Source: CAKSNH01 sp964422725 (GTDB lineage Bacteria; Bacillota; Clostridia; UBA1381). From it: 20,955 nucleotides of DNA. A program made the translations under genes and the position numbers. Shown piece after piece: positions 1 through 6,745 of the stretch. The stretch spans positions 1-20,955 of the forward strand of contig CAYRCC010000036.1 of NCBI GenBank assembly GCA_964422725.1, given 5' to 3'. A model generated the notes under the pieces. That model was given only the letters and a program-made list of their open reading frames with translations. It had not been told where the DNA came from and searched no databases. Numbering within the stretch: the stretch's first letter is position 1; every line of letters starts with the position of its first letter.

Positions 1-535
1 TTGTATAAAACTTAATATGTCCGTCTTTCTTCATCTGCATAAATTCATCTACAAAACGTTCCATATCATCTTCATTCGGAGTTGGGTCAGATAAAAAGAA
101 GATTCCGTTTTCTTTCAGCACCCTGCTAATTTCACAAAATGTGTCACAAATTACAGGAAAATGATGTAATGCATACCTAGAAATAACTATATCAAATGAA
201 TTATCATTGAACGGAAAATTCACTCCATCGTAACTCACAAAATGTAAATTGTTAATGCCTCCTATTTCAGCCTTTCGACGATTTTCCACTAAAGTCTTTT
301 CTACTATATCTAACCCTATTATTTCCGCCTGTTTGTACTTTTCTGCAAATGAAAACGCTAAATAGCCAGAACCGGTTCCTAAGTCAAGAATTTTCATTCC
401 CGGTTCTACCGGTATGTATCGCAAAATCATTTCCAAATGCAAATTATCACTTGTTTGCTTATTATAGTATGCTCCATCTCGAAAACTTTCTTCAAAACTT
501 TGTTTTGTTTGTTCAATACTCTCTTTATAATTCAC
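1..535 (-). CDS. Class I SAM-dependent methyltransferase (C-terminus cut by window edge)
   Basis: I translated this frame by hand; it stays open from a GTG at 535 to base 1, giving about 178 residues with the C-terminus missing. It has a Rossmann-type SAM-binding fold: motif I is LDLGTGSGYLA (about residues 49-59), an acidic residue in IIGLDIVE follows as expected for the ribose-binding strand, and ISRYALHHFP is the UbiE/Methyltransf_11-type motif IV, followed by the VLKENGIFFLSDP strand. The substrate cannot be told from sequence. The GTG start is chosen because GGCGGTGAT lies just upstream and no ATG is available near the N-terminus. The A/T-rich codon use and the neighbouring decayed gene suggest accessory DNA next to guaA. 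Family call is firm; the exact start is less so. Confidence 0.85.
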   Translation of the reverse strand, partial: MNYKESIEQTKQSFEESFRDGAYYNKQTSDNLHLEMILRYIPVEPGMKILDLGTGSGYLAFSFAEKYKQAEIIGLDIVEKTLVENRRKAEIGGINNLHFVSYDGVNFPFNDNSFDIVISRYALHHFPVICDTFCEISRVLKENGIFFLSDPTPNEDDMERFVDEFMQMKKDGHIKFYT

Positions 536-565
536 TTTACATCACCGCCAATTTCAAGTTCATTG

Positions 566-733
566 CTATACATTATACCCCGGTTCTGTAGGAAGATTAT
601 CCCAAAGAACTGTTCTTGTCTTACATACCGTTGAAACAGATTTGCACCGCAATAAAGCTGCTAACAAGTGAGATTTAGCAAAACATATTCCATGACCGGC
701 GTTTAGAACTTCTGACACAGAACATGTTAGCAT
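566..733 (-). pseudogene. Fragment of a transglutaminase-like domain protein
   Basis: A 55-codon minus-strand frame reads SEVLNAGHGICFAKSHLL followed by AALLR. This matches the conserved block around the catalytic cysteine of bacterial transglutaminase-like proteins (pattern VL..G.G.C.AKs.LL.AllR); the nucleophile would be Cys17 of the fragment. Downstream, TVLWDNLPTEPGY resembles the family's next segment, but a TAG at 566-568 ends it before the catalytic His and Asp, and an in-frame TAA lies just before the ATG at 733. No ribosome binding site is visible. At about 55 residues, compared with 200 or more for intact family members, it is best read as a decayed remnant with both ends lost. Family assignment is from recalled family patterns, not a search. 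Confidence 0.65.
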
Positions 734-740
734 ATCTTAA

Positions 741-770
741 TTTATATCTTTCCTACACAATGCAATTCAA
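741..770 (-). promoter_or_regulatory. Candidate promoter for the remnant/methyltransferase segment
   Basis: On the minus strand, TTGAAT (765-770) and TATAAA (741-746) are separated by 18 bp. The -35 match is weak and the spacer one base longer than ideal. It lies just upstream of the transglutaminase-like fragment and could drive the methyltransferase through it. Confidence 0.35.
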
Positions 771-992
771 AATGTTGCCGAATCGTTGTCAACACTTAAA
801 CAAATTTGTTTAGAAACCGCATAAATACCGGACTTTTTTGACCCCACTCCTTATTCCCCTCTGTTTTTAATCTTTAATCAGTGGTCTTTTCGTGGGGTTT
901 TAGTTTCAAATATCTCAAATTCTCCATTGTTTACTGATAAAAATTTGGCCTTTCAAATTTATTAGTAAGCTTTTAGTACTCACTACTTTTTC
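771..992. other. Non-coding stretch between guaA and the accessory genes
   Basis: Together with the adjoining promoter and hairpin this makes a gene-free stretch of about 330 bases. I see no credible reading frame on either strand. It holds a 7-bp inverted repeat (ACCCCAC at 841-847 and GTGGGGT at 892-898) with a loop too long for a terminator, and several A/T-rich tracts. Base composition and absence of function fit an old insertion/deletion scar downstream of guaA. Confidence 0.4.
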
Positions 993-1035
993 AAAGCCCC
1001 GAAAACCCACTGTTTATGCGGATTTTCGGGGCTTT
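993..1035. terminator. Hairpin terminator downstream of guaA
   Basis: AAAGCCCCGAAAA (993-1005) pairs perfectly with TTTTCGGGGCTTT (1023-1035), a 13-bp stem. Read on the plus strand it ends in a long T tract; read on the minus strand, as needed for guaA, the stem is followed only by TTTGA. It is probably a bidirectional terminator that ends guaA transcripts and blocks opposing transcription. Confidence 0.65.
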
Positions 1036-1063
1036 TTTGTTTATTTTTGTTTATTTTTGTTTA
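1034..1063. repeat. Three tandem copies of a 10-bp unit (TTTTTGTTTA)
   Basis: The unit occurs at 1034-1043, 1044-1053 and 1054-1063 without mismatch. The last three bases of the final copy are the guaA stop codon (TAA on the minus strand), so the array starts exactly at the end of the coding region. Confidence 0.8.
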
Positions 1064-2041
1064 TTCCCATTCAATAGTAGCCGGTGCTTTTGGACTCAAA
1101 TCGTAAAGCACACGACACACACCCGGGACTTCAGCTAAAATTCTGTCCGTAATTTTTTTCAAAACCGCCCAGTCAATTTCAGGAACTGTTGCACTCATAG
1201 CATCAACAGTGTTTACGGCGCGGATTATAACCGGCCAGTCCCAAGCACGCTTACCGTTGCGCACTCCTGTAGAACGAAAATCCGGAACAACCGTAAAGAA
1301 CTGCCATACTTGCTGAGTAAGTCCGGCTTTGTCAAATTCTTCTCTCAAAATTGCGTCCGACTCACGAAGTGCCGCAAGTCTGTCACGGGTAATCGCGCCA
1401 AGACAACGTACTCCCAAGCCCGGTCCAGGAAACGGCTGACGGTCAACCATTTCAGCCGGCAACCCCAAAGCCTTACCTACCATACGTACTTCGTCTTTAT
1501 ACAAAAGTTTCACCGGCTCTACAAGCTCAAACTTCATATCCTCAGGCAAACCGCCTACATTGTGATGAGCCTTTACACCGTCACTTTCCAAAATATCAGG
1601 ATATATTGTACCCTGTGCAAGGAATGAAATGCCTTCAAGTTTGCCTGCTTCCTCATCAAACACCTTGATAAACTCTCCGCCGATAATTTTACGTTTTTTC
1701 TCAGGCTCGTCAACTCCGGCAAGCAAATCAAGAAAACGGTCGGTAGCATCAATATAAATAAGGTTAGCATCAAGTTGATTTCTGAAAACTTCAATTACTT
1801 TTTCACTTTCACCCTTACGCATAAGTCCGTGGTTTACGTGTACGCATATCAACTGTTTGCCTATTGCCTTAATCAAAAGTGCCGCAACAACAGACGAGTC
1901 AACTCCTCCGGAAAGTGCAAGCAGTACCTTCTTATCGCCTATCTGCTCCCTTGCCGCTTTCACCTGTTCTTCGATAAATGCTTCAGCCAGTTCTTTTGTT
2001 GTAATTCTCTCCATAGAGTCAGGTCTTTTGTTTGTATCCAT
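1061..2041 (-). CDS. guaA: GMP synthetase, stand-alone ATP-pyrophosphatase subunit
   Basis: 326 residues. It converts XMP to GMP, adenylating XMP and displacing AMP with ammonia, the last step of de novo GMP synthesis. The PP-loop SGGVDSS is at residues 44-50; the XMP-binding and dimerisation region is intact, with RQPFPGPGLGVR and the family-typical C-terminus ATIEWE. The usual bacterial enzyme is about 510 residues with an N-terminal glutamine amidotransferase domain; here that domain is absent and nothing upstream could encode it, since the gene has its own promoter (2079-2107) and luxS ends just beyond. The start is the ATG at 2041, seven bases after GGAGG (2049-2053); an ATG ten codons further up would place that GGAGG inside the coding region. 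A separate amidotransferase partner is expected elsewhere in the genome. Confidence 0.93.
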   Translation of the reverse strand: MDTNKRPDSMERITTKELAEAFIEEQVKAAREQIGDKKVLLALSGGVDSSVVAALLIKAIGKQLICVHVNHGLMRKGESEKVIEVFRNQLDANLIYIDATDRFLDLLAGVDEPEKKRKIIGGEFIKVFDEEAGKLEGISFLAQGTIYPDILESDGVKAHHNVGGLPEDMKFELVEPVKLLYKDEVRMVGKALGLPAEMVDRQPFPGPGLGVRCLGAITRDRLAALRESDAILREEFDKAGLTQQVWQFFTVVPDFRSTGVRNGKRAWDWPVIIRAVNTVDAMSATVPEIDWAVLKKITDRILAEVPGVCRVLYDLSPKAPATIEWE

Positions 2042-2078
2042 TTCAATTCCTCCGTTACAATTGTCTTTCAATAAGAAT

Positions 2079-2107
2079 ATAATATCACATTATTTTTTAA
2101 ATATCAA
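2079..2107 (-). promoter_or_regulatory. Promoter of guaA
   Basis: TTGATA (2102-2107) and TATTAT (2079-2084) are separated by exactly 17 bp, each matching the sigma-70/sigma-A consensus at five of six bases. Transcription would begin near 2072, giving a leader of about 30 nt to the ATG at 2041, too short for a purine or guanidine-type riboswitch. Confidence 0.7.
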
Positions 2108-2116
2108 CATTTAATT

Positions 2117-2578
2117 TTACACTTCGTCATAACTTATAATTTTTGTCAAATTTTTGATTTTGTCATAATAATCACGGCACATCTTCTTCGACGCTCCAAG
2201 CTCAAGAGAACGATAATTTCCGCACTCAATTTCACTGCAGCCGAACACTTCGCCCTCATAACCGCAAATATCGGTAAGTATTTTCTTTATGACCTCCAAC
2301 ACTTTATCTGTTGTTACGGCATCACGAACCAACAAATAAAATCCGGTCTGACACCCCATAGGTCCGAAATAAATTACGTCATCGGCAATTTCACTGTTTC
2401 GTACAAACGTAGCAAACATATGCTCGGTCGTATGCATTGTCACATTATCCATCAAAACACCGGTATTCGGCTTGCATACACGCATATCGTATGTGACTAT
2501 ATCACCGTCAATGCGCGATATATATACGCCCTCCCCCAGTTTTCTGTGGTCGACGCAAAAACTCGTAATCTTTTTCAT
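2117..2578 (-). CDS. luxS: S-ribosylhomocysteine lyase LuxS
   Basis: 153 residues, full length for the family. It cleaves S-ribosylhomocysteine to homocysteine and DPD, the precursor of autoinducer-2. The metal site is complete: HTTEH supplies His49 and His53, Cys119 in ECGNY is the third ligand, Glu52 is the catalytic base and Cys76 in GPMGCQTGFY the catalytic cysteine. The ribosome binding site AGAGGAGG overlaps the stop codon of mtnN, which ends 11 bases upstream, so the two consecutive pathway enzymes are surely co-transcribed. No terminator is visible before the guaA promoter, so some transcripts may read into guaA. Identification is secure; whether AI-2 serves signalling or is a by-product cannot be judged, as no lsr-type receptor is in the window. 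Confidence 0.97.
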   Translation of the reverse strand: MKKITSFCVDHRKLGEGVYISRIDGDIVTYDMRVCKPNTGVLMDNVTMHTTEHMFATFVRNSEIADDVIYFGPMGCQTGFYLLVRDAVTTDKVLEVIKKILTDICGYEGEVFGCSEIECGNYRSLELGASKKMCRDYYDKIKNLTKIISYDEV

Positions 2579-2589
2579 ATGCTCCTCCT

Positions 2590-3291
2590 CTACAGCCTGT
2601 CCTTCACACTGTCCAAAAATGCAAGTATCATTTTGAGCGAATTTTTCGCTGCAATACTAACAAACTCGTTAAACGACAAATGCGAATTATCGTCCGCACC
2701 GTCCGATATAGAACGTATAACGCAGAAATCCACCTTGTCCGCTGTACACACGTGTCCTATGCTTGCCCCCTCCATTTCGGCGGCAACGGCACTAAACGTG
2801 TTTCTTATCCATTCTTTTTTCTCAATACTGTTAATAAACTGGTCGCCCGACGCAATCACTCCTTTTATAACATTTATTCCGTCAAGCTTTTCGGCTGCCT
2901 TTGTAAATTCTTCAACCGCCCACTCACTGCAATTCATCTCTATCATATCCAGTCCGCTTATATAACCCACAGGGTCACCGAGCGGCGAAGTATCCATATC
3001 GTGTTCCACAACAGCCGTGGCAATTGCAATATCTCCGATTTTAAGCTCGGGCGCAAGACCGCCGGCAACTCCGATATTTATTATAATTTTCGGCAAAAAT
3101 TTCAGTATCATAGTCTGTGCGCACATTGCCGCGTTCACTTTACCCACACCGGCTACTGAAACAACCGTATCAACACCGTTTAATTTACCTCGGTGAAACT
3201 CAAGCCTTCCAAATCTGTAAACACATATTTCCTGCATCATTGCCTTGAGTGCCTCAACTTCAACACCCATTGCGCCTATTATACCTATCAT
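2590..3291 (-). CDS. mtnN: 5'-methylthioadenosine/S-adenosylhomocysteine nucleosidase
   Basis: 233 residues, normal length. It removes adenine from S-adenosylhomocysteine and methylthioadenosine; the S-ribosylhomocysteine product feeds LuxS, encoded next. The N-terminal GAMGVEVEAL carries Glu11, matching E. coli Glu12; AEMEGAS carries the purine-site and ribose-site residues with Glu174; SDGAD carries the catalytic Asp197, with spacing as in the E. coli enzyme. GVAGGL at about residues 74-79 is the phosphorylase/nucleosidase-fold glycine loop. The start is supported by GGGAGG six bases upstream. It begins 14 bases after the glycosyltransferase gene ends, consistent with one operon. Confidence 0.96.
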   Translation of the reverse strand: MIGIIGAMGVEVEALKAMMQEICVYRFGRLEFHRGKLNGVDTVVSVAGVGKVNAAMCAQTMILKFLPKIIINIGVAGGLAPELKIGDIAIATAVVEHDMDTSPLGDPVGYISGLDMIEMNCSEWAVEEFTKAAEKLDGINVIKGVIASGDQFINSIEKKEWIRNTFSAVAAEMEGASIGHVCTADKVDFCVIRSISDGADDNSHLSFNEFVSIAAKNSLKMILAFLDSVKDRL

Positions 3292-3305
3292 TGTTATCCT
3301 CCCTG

Positions 3306-5417
3306 TTATTTGTTATTTTCAAGTATATTTAATCTTTTTTCCAAATGCACTATATCCGTATCGGCGGCATTTACTTTTTTATAGCTTTCCAAAAACTTAC
3401 GCGCATTTACCGCATCGCCCGAATTCAGCAGTCCCATTATAGCCGCTTTCACTTTTTGTGCATACTCGTCAAATTCGTTTTGCCTGTTTTCTTCGTTTTC
3501 GACTTTCCGGTTTATTCTTTCGCTCATAAGACTTACCACACCGTCCATAGAGTTGTCTGCTTTAATTGCAAGCCGCAGATATTTTACGGCATCTGAAATT
3601 TTGCCGTCGTTGTACAGTCTGAACATAATATTTGAATGATACGCAAACCGCACATTATTCGGATACACCGCTATGCAGTCGTCATTCAGCATTTGCGGAT
3701 TGTATACAAGGCTCATATACTCTCCCGCAAATTCCGCAAATTCTTCGTAATACTTTAAAGCATTTTCTTTATCCAGATTTTTTGCGTTTTTCAGCAGTAC
3801 TGTGTAAAGCAGAAATACAAGTGCTGCCGCCGTTATGCTTTCTGTTTCGGAGTGTGCACAAATATAATCTTCCAAAATTTCAATATTCTTTTTGTCATTA
3901 TCTGTCATTGCGGAAATGTATTCCGCAATGCTGTAAATATTATGGAGTTTTGATAACTTGTCCGGCGAAATTTTATATTTCAGCATATAATAGAATATAT
4001 TCTTATAAATATCGCTGTATTCAAAATCATCGACAAGCTTTTCCAAATCCGCCATAACATCTTCGCCGCGCATATCCTTATCACGTATGCAAAGCATTAA
4101 CGCATATTTTTCATCTTTAATCTTTCCGCACAACGCCTCGGCAATACCCTTATATTCAAAGAAATTATCCATAATAACTGTTTTAATGACATACGGCATA
4201 CGCTCCTTACCGTTATTTATAATATCCGCCGCAATACTGTAGTCACTAATTTCAGACATTACTTTCAAGCCGTTGTTCATCAGCTCATCTATCTTTCTTT
4301 CTTTTCCCGTAAATTCAATATAATTTATCGAATCCAATGTCTTTTTCGCATTTACATAGTCATCAAGCTTCGCATAAGCATATGCGGCGCAGCAGCTGAT
4401 TTCGCAGAAATAATCTTTGCCGGCACAGTACACAACACGAAACAGTACATCTGCTGTTTTTGTTTTTCCCGTATTATACGCCTTATACGCCGCCTTATAG
4501 CTGTTATATGCCGATACACATTCATCAAATTTTTTAAGCTGCAGCTTACCTACAGTCAGGAAACCGTAAGCATCGGTGTCGGAGCTCAAACGCTGTTTTT
4601 TCTTAATTAAATACTTTTTCACCATTTCCACAACTTTATCATATCTGCACATAGTCTTGTAAATCTGTGCTGCCTGTAAATACAGTGACAAAAGTATAAA
4701 CTCATCGGTTTCTTTAATATTCTTTTCATCAATGAAATCTATTCCCATTAAAGCATATTTTTCCGCATCTGCATACTTATCTACCGATAAATACGTCTGC
4801 GCAAGCTGCATACAAGTATTTGCTTTTTCTTCGCCATTTTCAAGCTTATTCAGCAAAAGAGCCTTGTTTCGCTCAAACTTTTTTATTGCAAGCTCGGGAA
4901 TATTCATATAACCGTAATGATGAGCCGCCGTTTGCAGACATTTTACATTGTTTCCGAAACCCTTGAGTCCTTCGTGTATCATTCCGACAAAACCGCCGTT
5001 TGCGGTGCGTTTTATCATTCGCGGCGCATTAAAATCGTTGTAACTTCCTAAAAATTCGGAATTGTAATTTCTTTGTATATATGTAGCACTGTCGTATCTT
5101 TTATACTCACCGCTTTTGAAAAACGCTATAAGTTCAGAGGCATCATTTATTATTTCGTCCGCATCAATAAACATAAACCATTCGCCTTTTGCTTTATTGT
5201 ATGTTGAATTTCTCGCCGCCGCAAAATCATTGCACCATTCAAAATGAAACACTTTGTTCGTAAACTCTTTTGCTATATCGACCGTATTATCCGTTGAACC
5301 GGTGTCGGCGATTATAAGCTCGCTGTCAATACTGTCGAGAATAGGCTTTAATCCCTCCAAACACCTACGCAGATATTTTTCTTCGTTTTTGACTATCATT
5401 CCAATCGAAAGTATCAT
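3306..5417 (-). CDS. Family 2 glycosyltransferase with long TPR-like C-terminal region
   Basis: 703 residues. The first 200 or so form a GT2 (GT-A fold) domain of the SunS-like type: LSIGMIVKNEE at the start, the nucleotide-binding ADTGSTDNT (37-45), a WCNDFAAARN block (61-70) and the metal-binding DADE (85-88). It likely transfers a sugar from a nucleotide donor in the cytoplasm; the acceptor is unknown. The remaining 500 residues are alpha-helical, rich in paired Ala/Tyr/Leu positions (for instance AQTYLSVDKYADAEKYALMG), typical of TPR or HAT repeats that bind a protein partner. No signal peptide or membrane segment is seen. AAGGAG stands seven bases before the ATG. It lies 11 bases after murD2. 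A role in protein or cell-envelope glycosylation is only inference. Confidence 0.9.
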   Translation of the reverse strand: MILSIGMIVKNEEKYLRRCLEGLKPILDSIDSELIIADTGSTDNTVDIAKEFTNKVFHFEWCNDFAAARNSTYNKAKGEWFMFIDADEIINDASELIAFFKSGEYKRYDSATYIQRNYNSEFLGSYNDFNAPRMIKRTANGGFVGMIHEGLKGFGNNVKCLQTAAHHYGYMNIPELAIKKFERNKALLLNKLENGEEKANTCMQLAQTYLSVDKYADAEKYALMGIDFIDEKNIKETDEFILLSLYLQAAQIYKTMCRYDKVVEMVKKYLIKKKQRLSSDTDAYGFLTVGKLQLKKFDECVSAYNSYKAAYKAYNTGKTKTADVLFRVVYCAGKDYFCEISCCAAYAYAKLDDYVNAKKTLDSINYIEFTGKERKIDELMNNGLKVMSEISDYSIAADIINNGKERMPYVIKTVIMDNFFEYKGIAEALCGKIKDEKYALMLCIRDKDMRGEDVMADLEKLVDDFEYSDIYKNIFYYMLKYKISPDKLSKLHNIYSIAEYISAMTDNDKKNIEILEDYICAHSETESITAAALVFLLYTVLLKNAKNLDKENALKYYEEFAEFAGEYMSLVYNPQMLNDDCIAVYPNNVRFAYHSNIMFRLYNDGKISDAVKYLRLAIKADNSMDGVVSLMSERINRKVENEENRQNEFDEYAQKVKAAIMGLLNSGDAVNARKFLESYKKVNAADTDIVHLEKRLNILENNK

Positions 5418-5428
5418 ATAAACGCTCC

Positions 5429-6745
5429 TTATCCAAATATATATTTGTAAAACGCCTCTCCGCGTTCTTCAAAATTTTTAAAAAAACCATAACTTGCCGC
5501 CGCCGGTGACATTATGCATACTTTCCCCTTTTGAGTAATCGTTTTTGCCTTTTCGACCGCCTCTTTAAGACTGTCAGCTGACACAACATCAGCCTTAACA
5601 TCTGTATGCGACAGCATTTTGCAAATTCTGTTTCCCGTATCCGGTATTAAAATTATATTATCAACATCGGCGGTTTTCATATATTCGACAAGCGGCGTAT
5701 AATCAATACCTCTATCCATTCCGCCTATAATTACACTTCCGACATTTTTCAAGCTTTCCAACGCTTGTATTGTCGTTTCGCAGATGGTTGAAATAGAGTC
5801 GTCATAATACTTTATGCCGTCCTTTTCACCGAGATACTCAAGTCTGTGTGCAAGCGGCTTATATGTTTTGAGGTAACTCAAAAATTCTTCTTTTTTTACA
5901 CCATACTCGCGGCATATCGCATAGCACACCGCAATATTAAATACATTATGATTGCCTACAAGCAATGTATTTTCCTCGCCTATATGCACATTTTCCGTTC
6001 CGAGGCAAATATTTCGTCCGTCAACCGTTATATCCGCATTTTTCCCCGTCATAGTTATCGACATCAGCTTACCGTTATACGCTTTCGGCAGTATATCCGC
6101 GTTGCACACAAGCAAATCGCCGTTCTTTTGATATCGGTAAATATTTTCCTTGGCGGCTGTGTATTTTTCGTACGTGCCGTAATGGTCGAGGTGTTCGGGG
6201 TACAAATTAAGCAATACCGCCGTTTTGGGCGAAATCTTCGTATATTCCAACTGGTGGCACGAAAGCTCATACACTATAACCGTATTTTCATCTATATTAT
6301 CAAGCATATCAAACGACGGTATACCTATATTACCCATCAAAATGCAGTTATCCGACTTGGATTTCAAAATGTGATATATAAGTGTCGATGTTGTGCTCTT
6401 GCCTTTTGTACCGGTAATTCCGATTATTTGGTTTCGGTAACACATAAAAAACAATTCCGTCTGCGATGTAAGCTTTGATAAAAGTTTTTCGTTTGCATTT
6501 TCAAGCACAATTCCCGGGCTTTTTATGATTATATCATATTTTTCGATATCCTTTTGATAATCCTTGCCGCATTTAAGCAAAACGCCGTCAACACCGTCAA
6601 TCATTCTGGAGTCCGCAATTGTTATCGAGGCACATTCAGCGTGTTTTTTCAGAAAATTACACGTTGATTTGCCTTCCCTGCCAAATCCGAGTATCAGCAC
6701 ATTTTTACCGGCAACCGATTTGCATATTTTGTTATACAATTCCAT
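5429..6745 (-). CDS. murD2: UDP-N-acetylmuramoyl-L-alanine:L-glutamate ligase, MurD2-type
   Basis: 438 residues, normal for MurD. It joins glutamate to UDP-MurNAc-L-Ala in the cytoplasm using ATP. Seen: the Rossmann-like N-terminal domain (NVLILGFGREGKS), the P-loop GITGTKGKSTT (109-119), HQLE (164-167), Lys199 in AAKEN at the place of the carbamylated lysine, HRLEYLG (300-306) and the C-terminal SPAAASYGFF plus KNFEERGEAF. The canonical MurD motif NDSKATN is replaced by DDSISTICE (315-323), a change I associate with MurD2, the L-glutamate-using form that works with MurL, encoded immediately upstream. The gene overlaps the end of murL by about 8-14 bases. GGGAGG lies one base before the ATG at 6745 but seven before a TTG at 6739, so the TTG may be the true start. 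MurD family is certain; L-Glu specificity is inferred. Confidence 0.88.
   Translation of the reverse strand: MELYNKICKSVAGKNVLILGFGREGKSTCNFLKKHAECASITIADSRMIDGVDGVLLKCGKDYQKDIEKYDIIIKSPGIVLENANEKLLSKLTSQTELFFMCYRNQIIGITGTKGKSTTSTLIYHILKSKSDNCILMGNIGIPSFDMLDNIDENTVIVYELSCHQLEYTKISPKTAVLLNLYPEHLDHYGTYEKYTAAKENIYRYQKNGDLLVCNADILPKAYNGKLMSITMTGKNADITVDGRNICLGTENVHIGEENTLLVGNHNVFNIAVCYAICREYGVKKEEFLSYLKTYKPLAHRLEYLGEKDGIKYYDDSISTICETTIQALESLKNVGSVIIGGMDRGIDYTPLVEYMKTADVDNIILIPDTGNRICKMLSHTDVKADVVSADSLKEAVEKAKTITQKGKVCIMSPAAASYGFFKNFEERGEAFYKYIFG

Noticed and set aside
842..862. attL/attR site for an island in guaA
   Set aside because: The similarity to the guaA 3' end is limited to about eight bases and no integrase is in view.
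841..898. Terminator from the ACCCCAC/GTGGGGT inverted repeat
   Set aside because: The loop is over 40 bases and the stem only 7 bp; it is unlikely to fold as a terminator.
2042..2078. Purine-type riboswitch before guaA
   Set aside because: The leader from the mapped promoter is only about 30 nt, too short for any known purine or guanine aptamer.
5846..6478. 210-codon plus-strand open frame
   Set aside because: It lies wholly opposite murD2, whose catalytic motifs are intact, and shows no recognisable domain or ribosome binding site.
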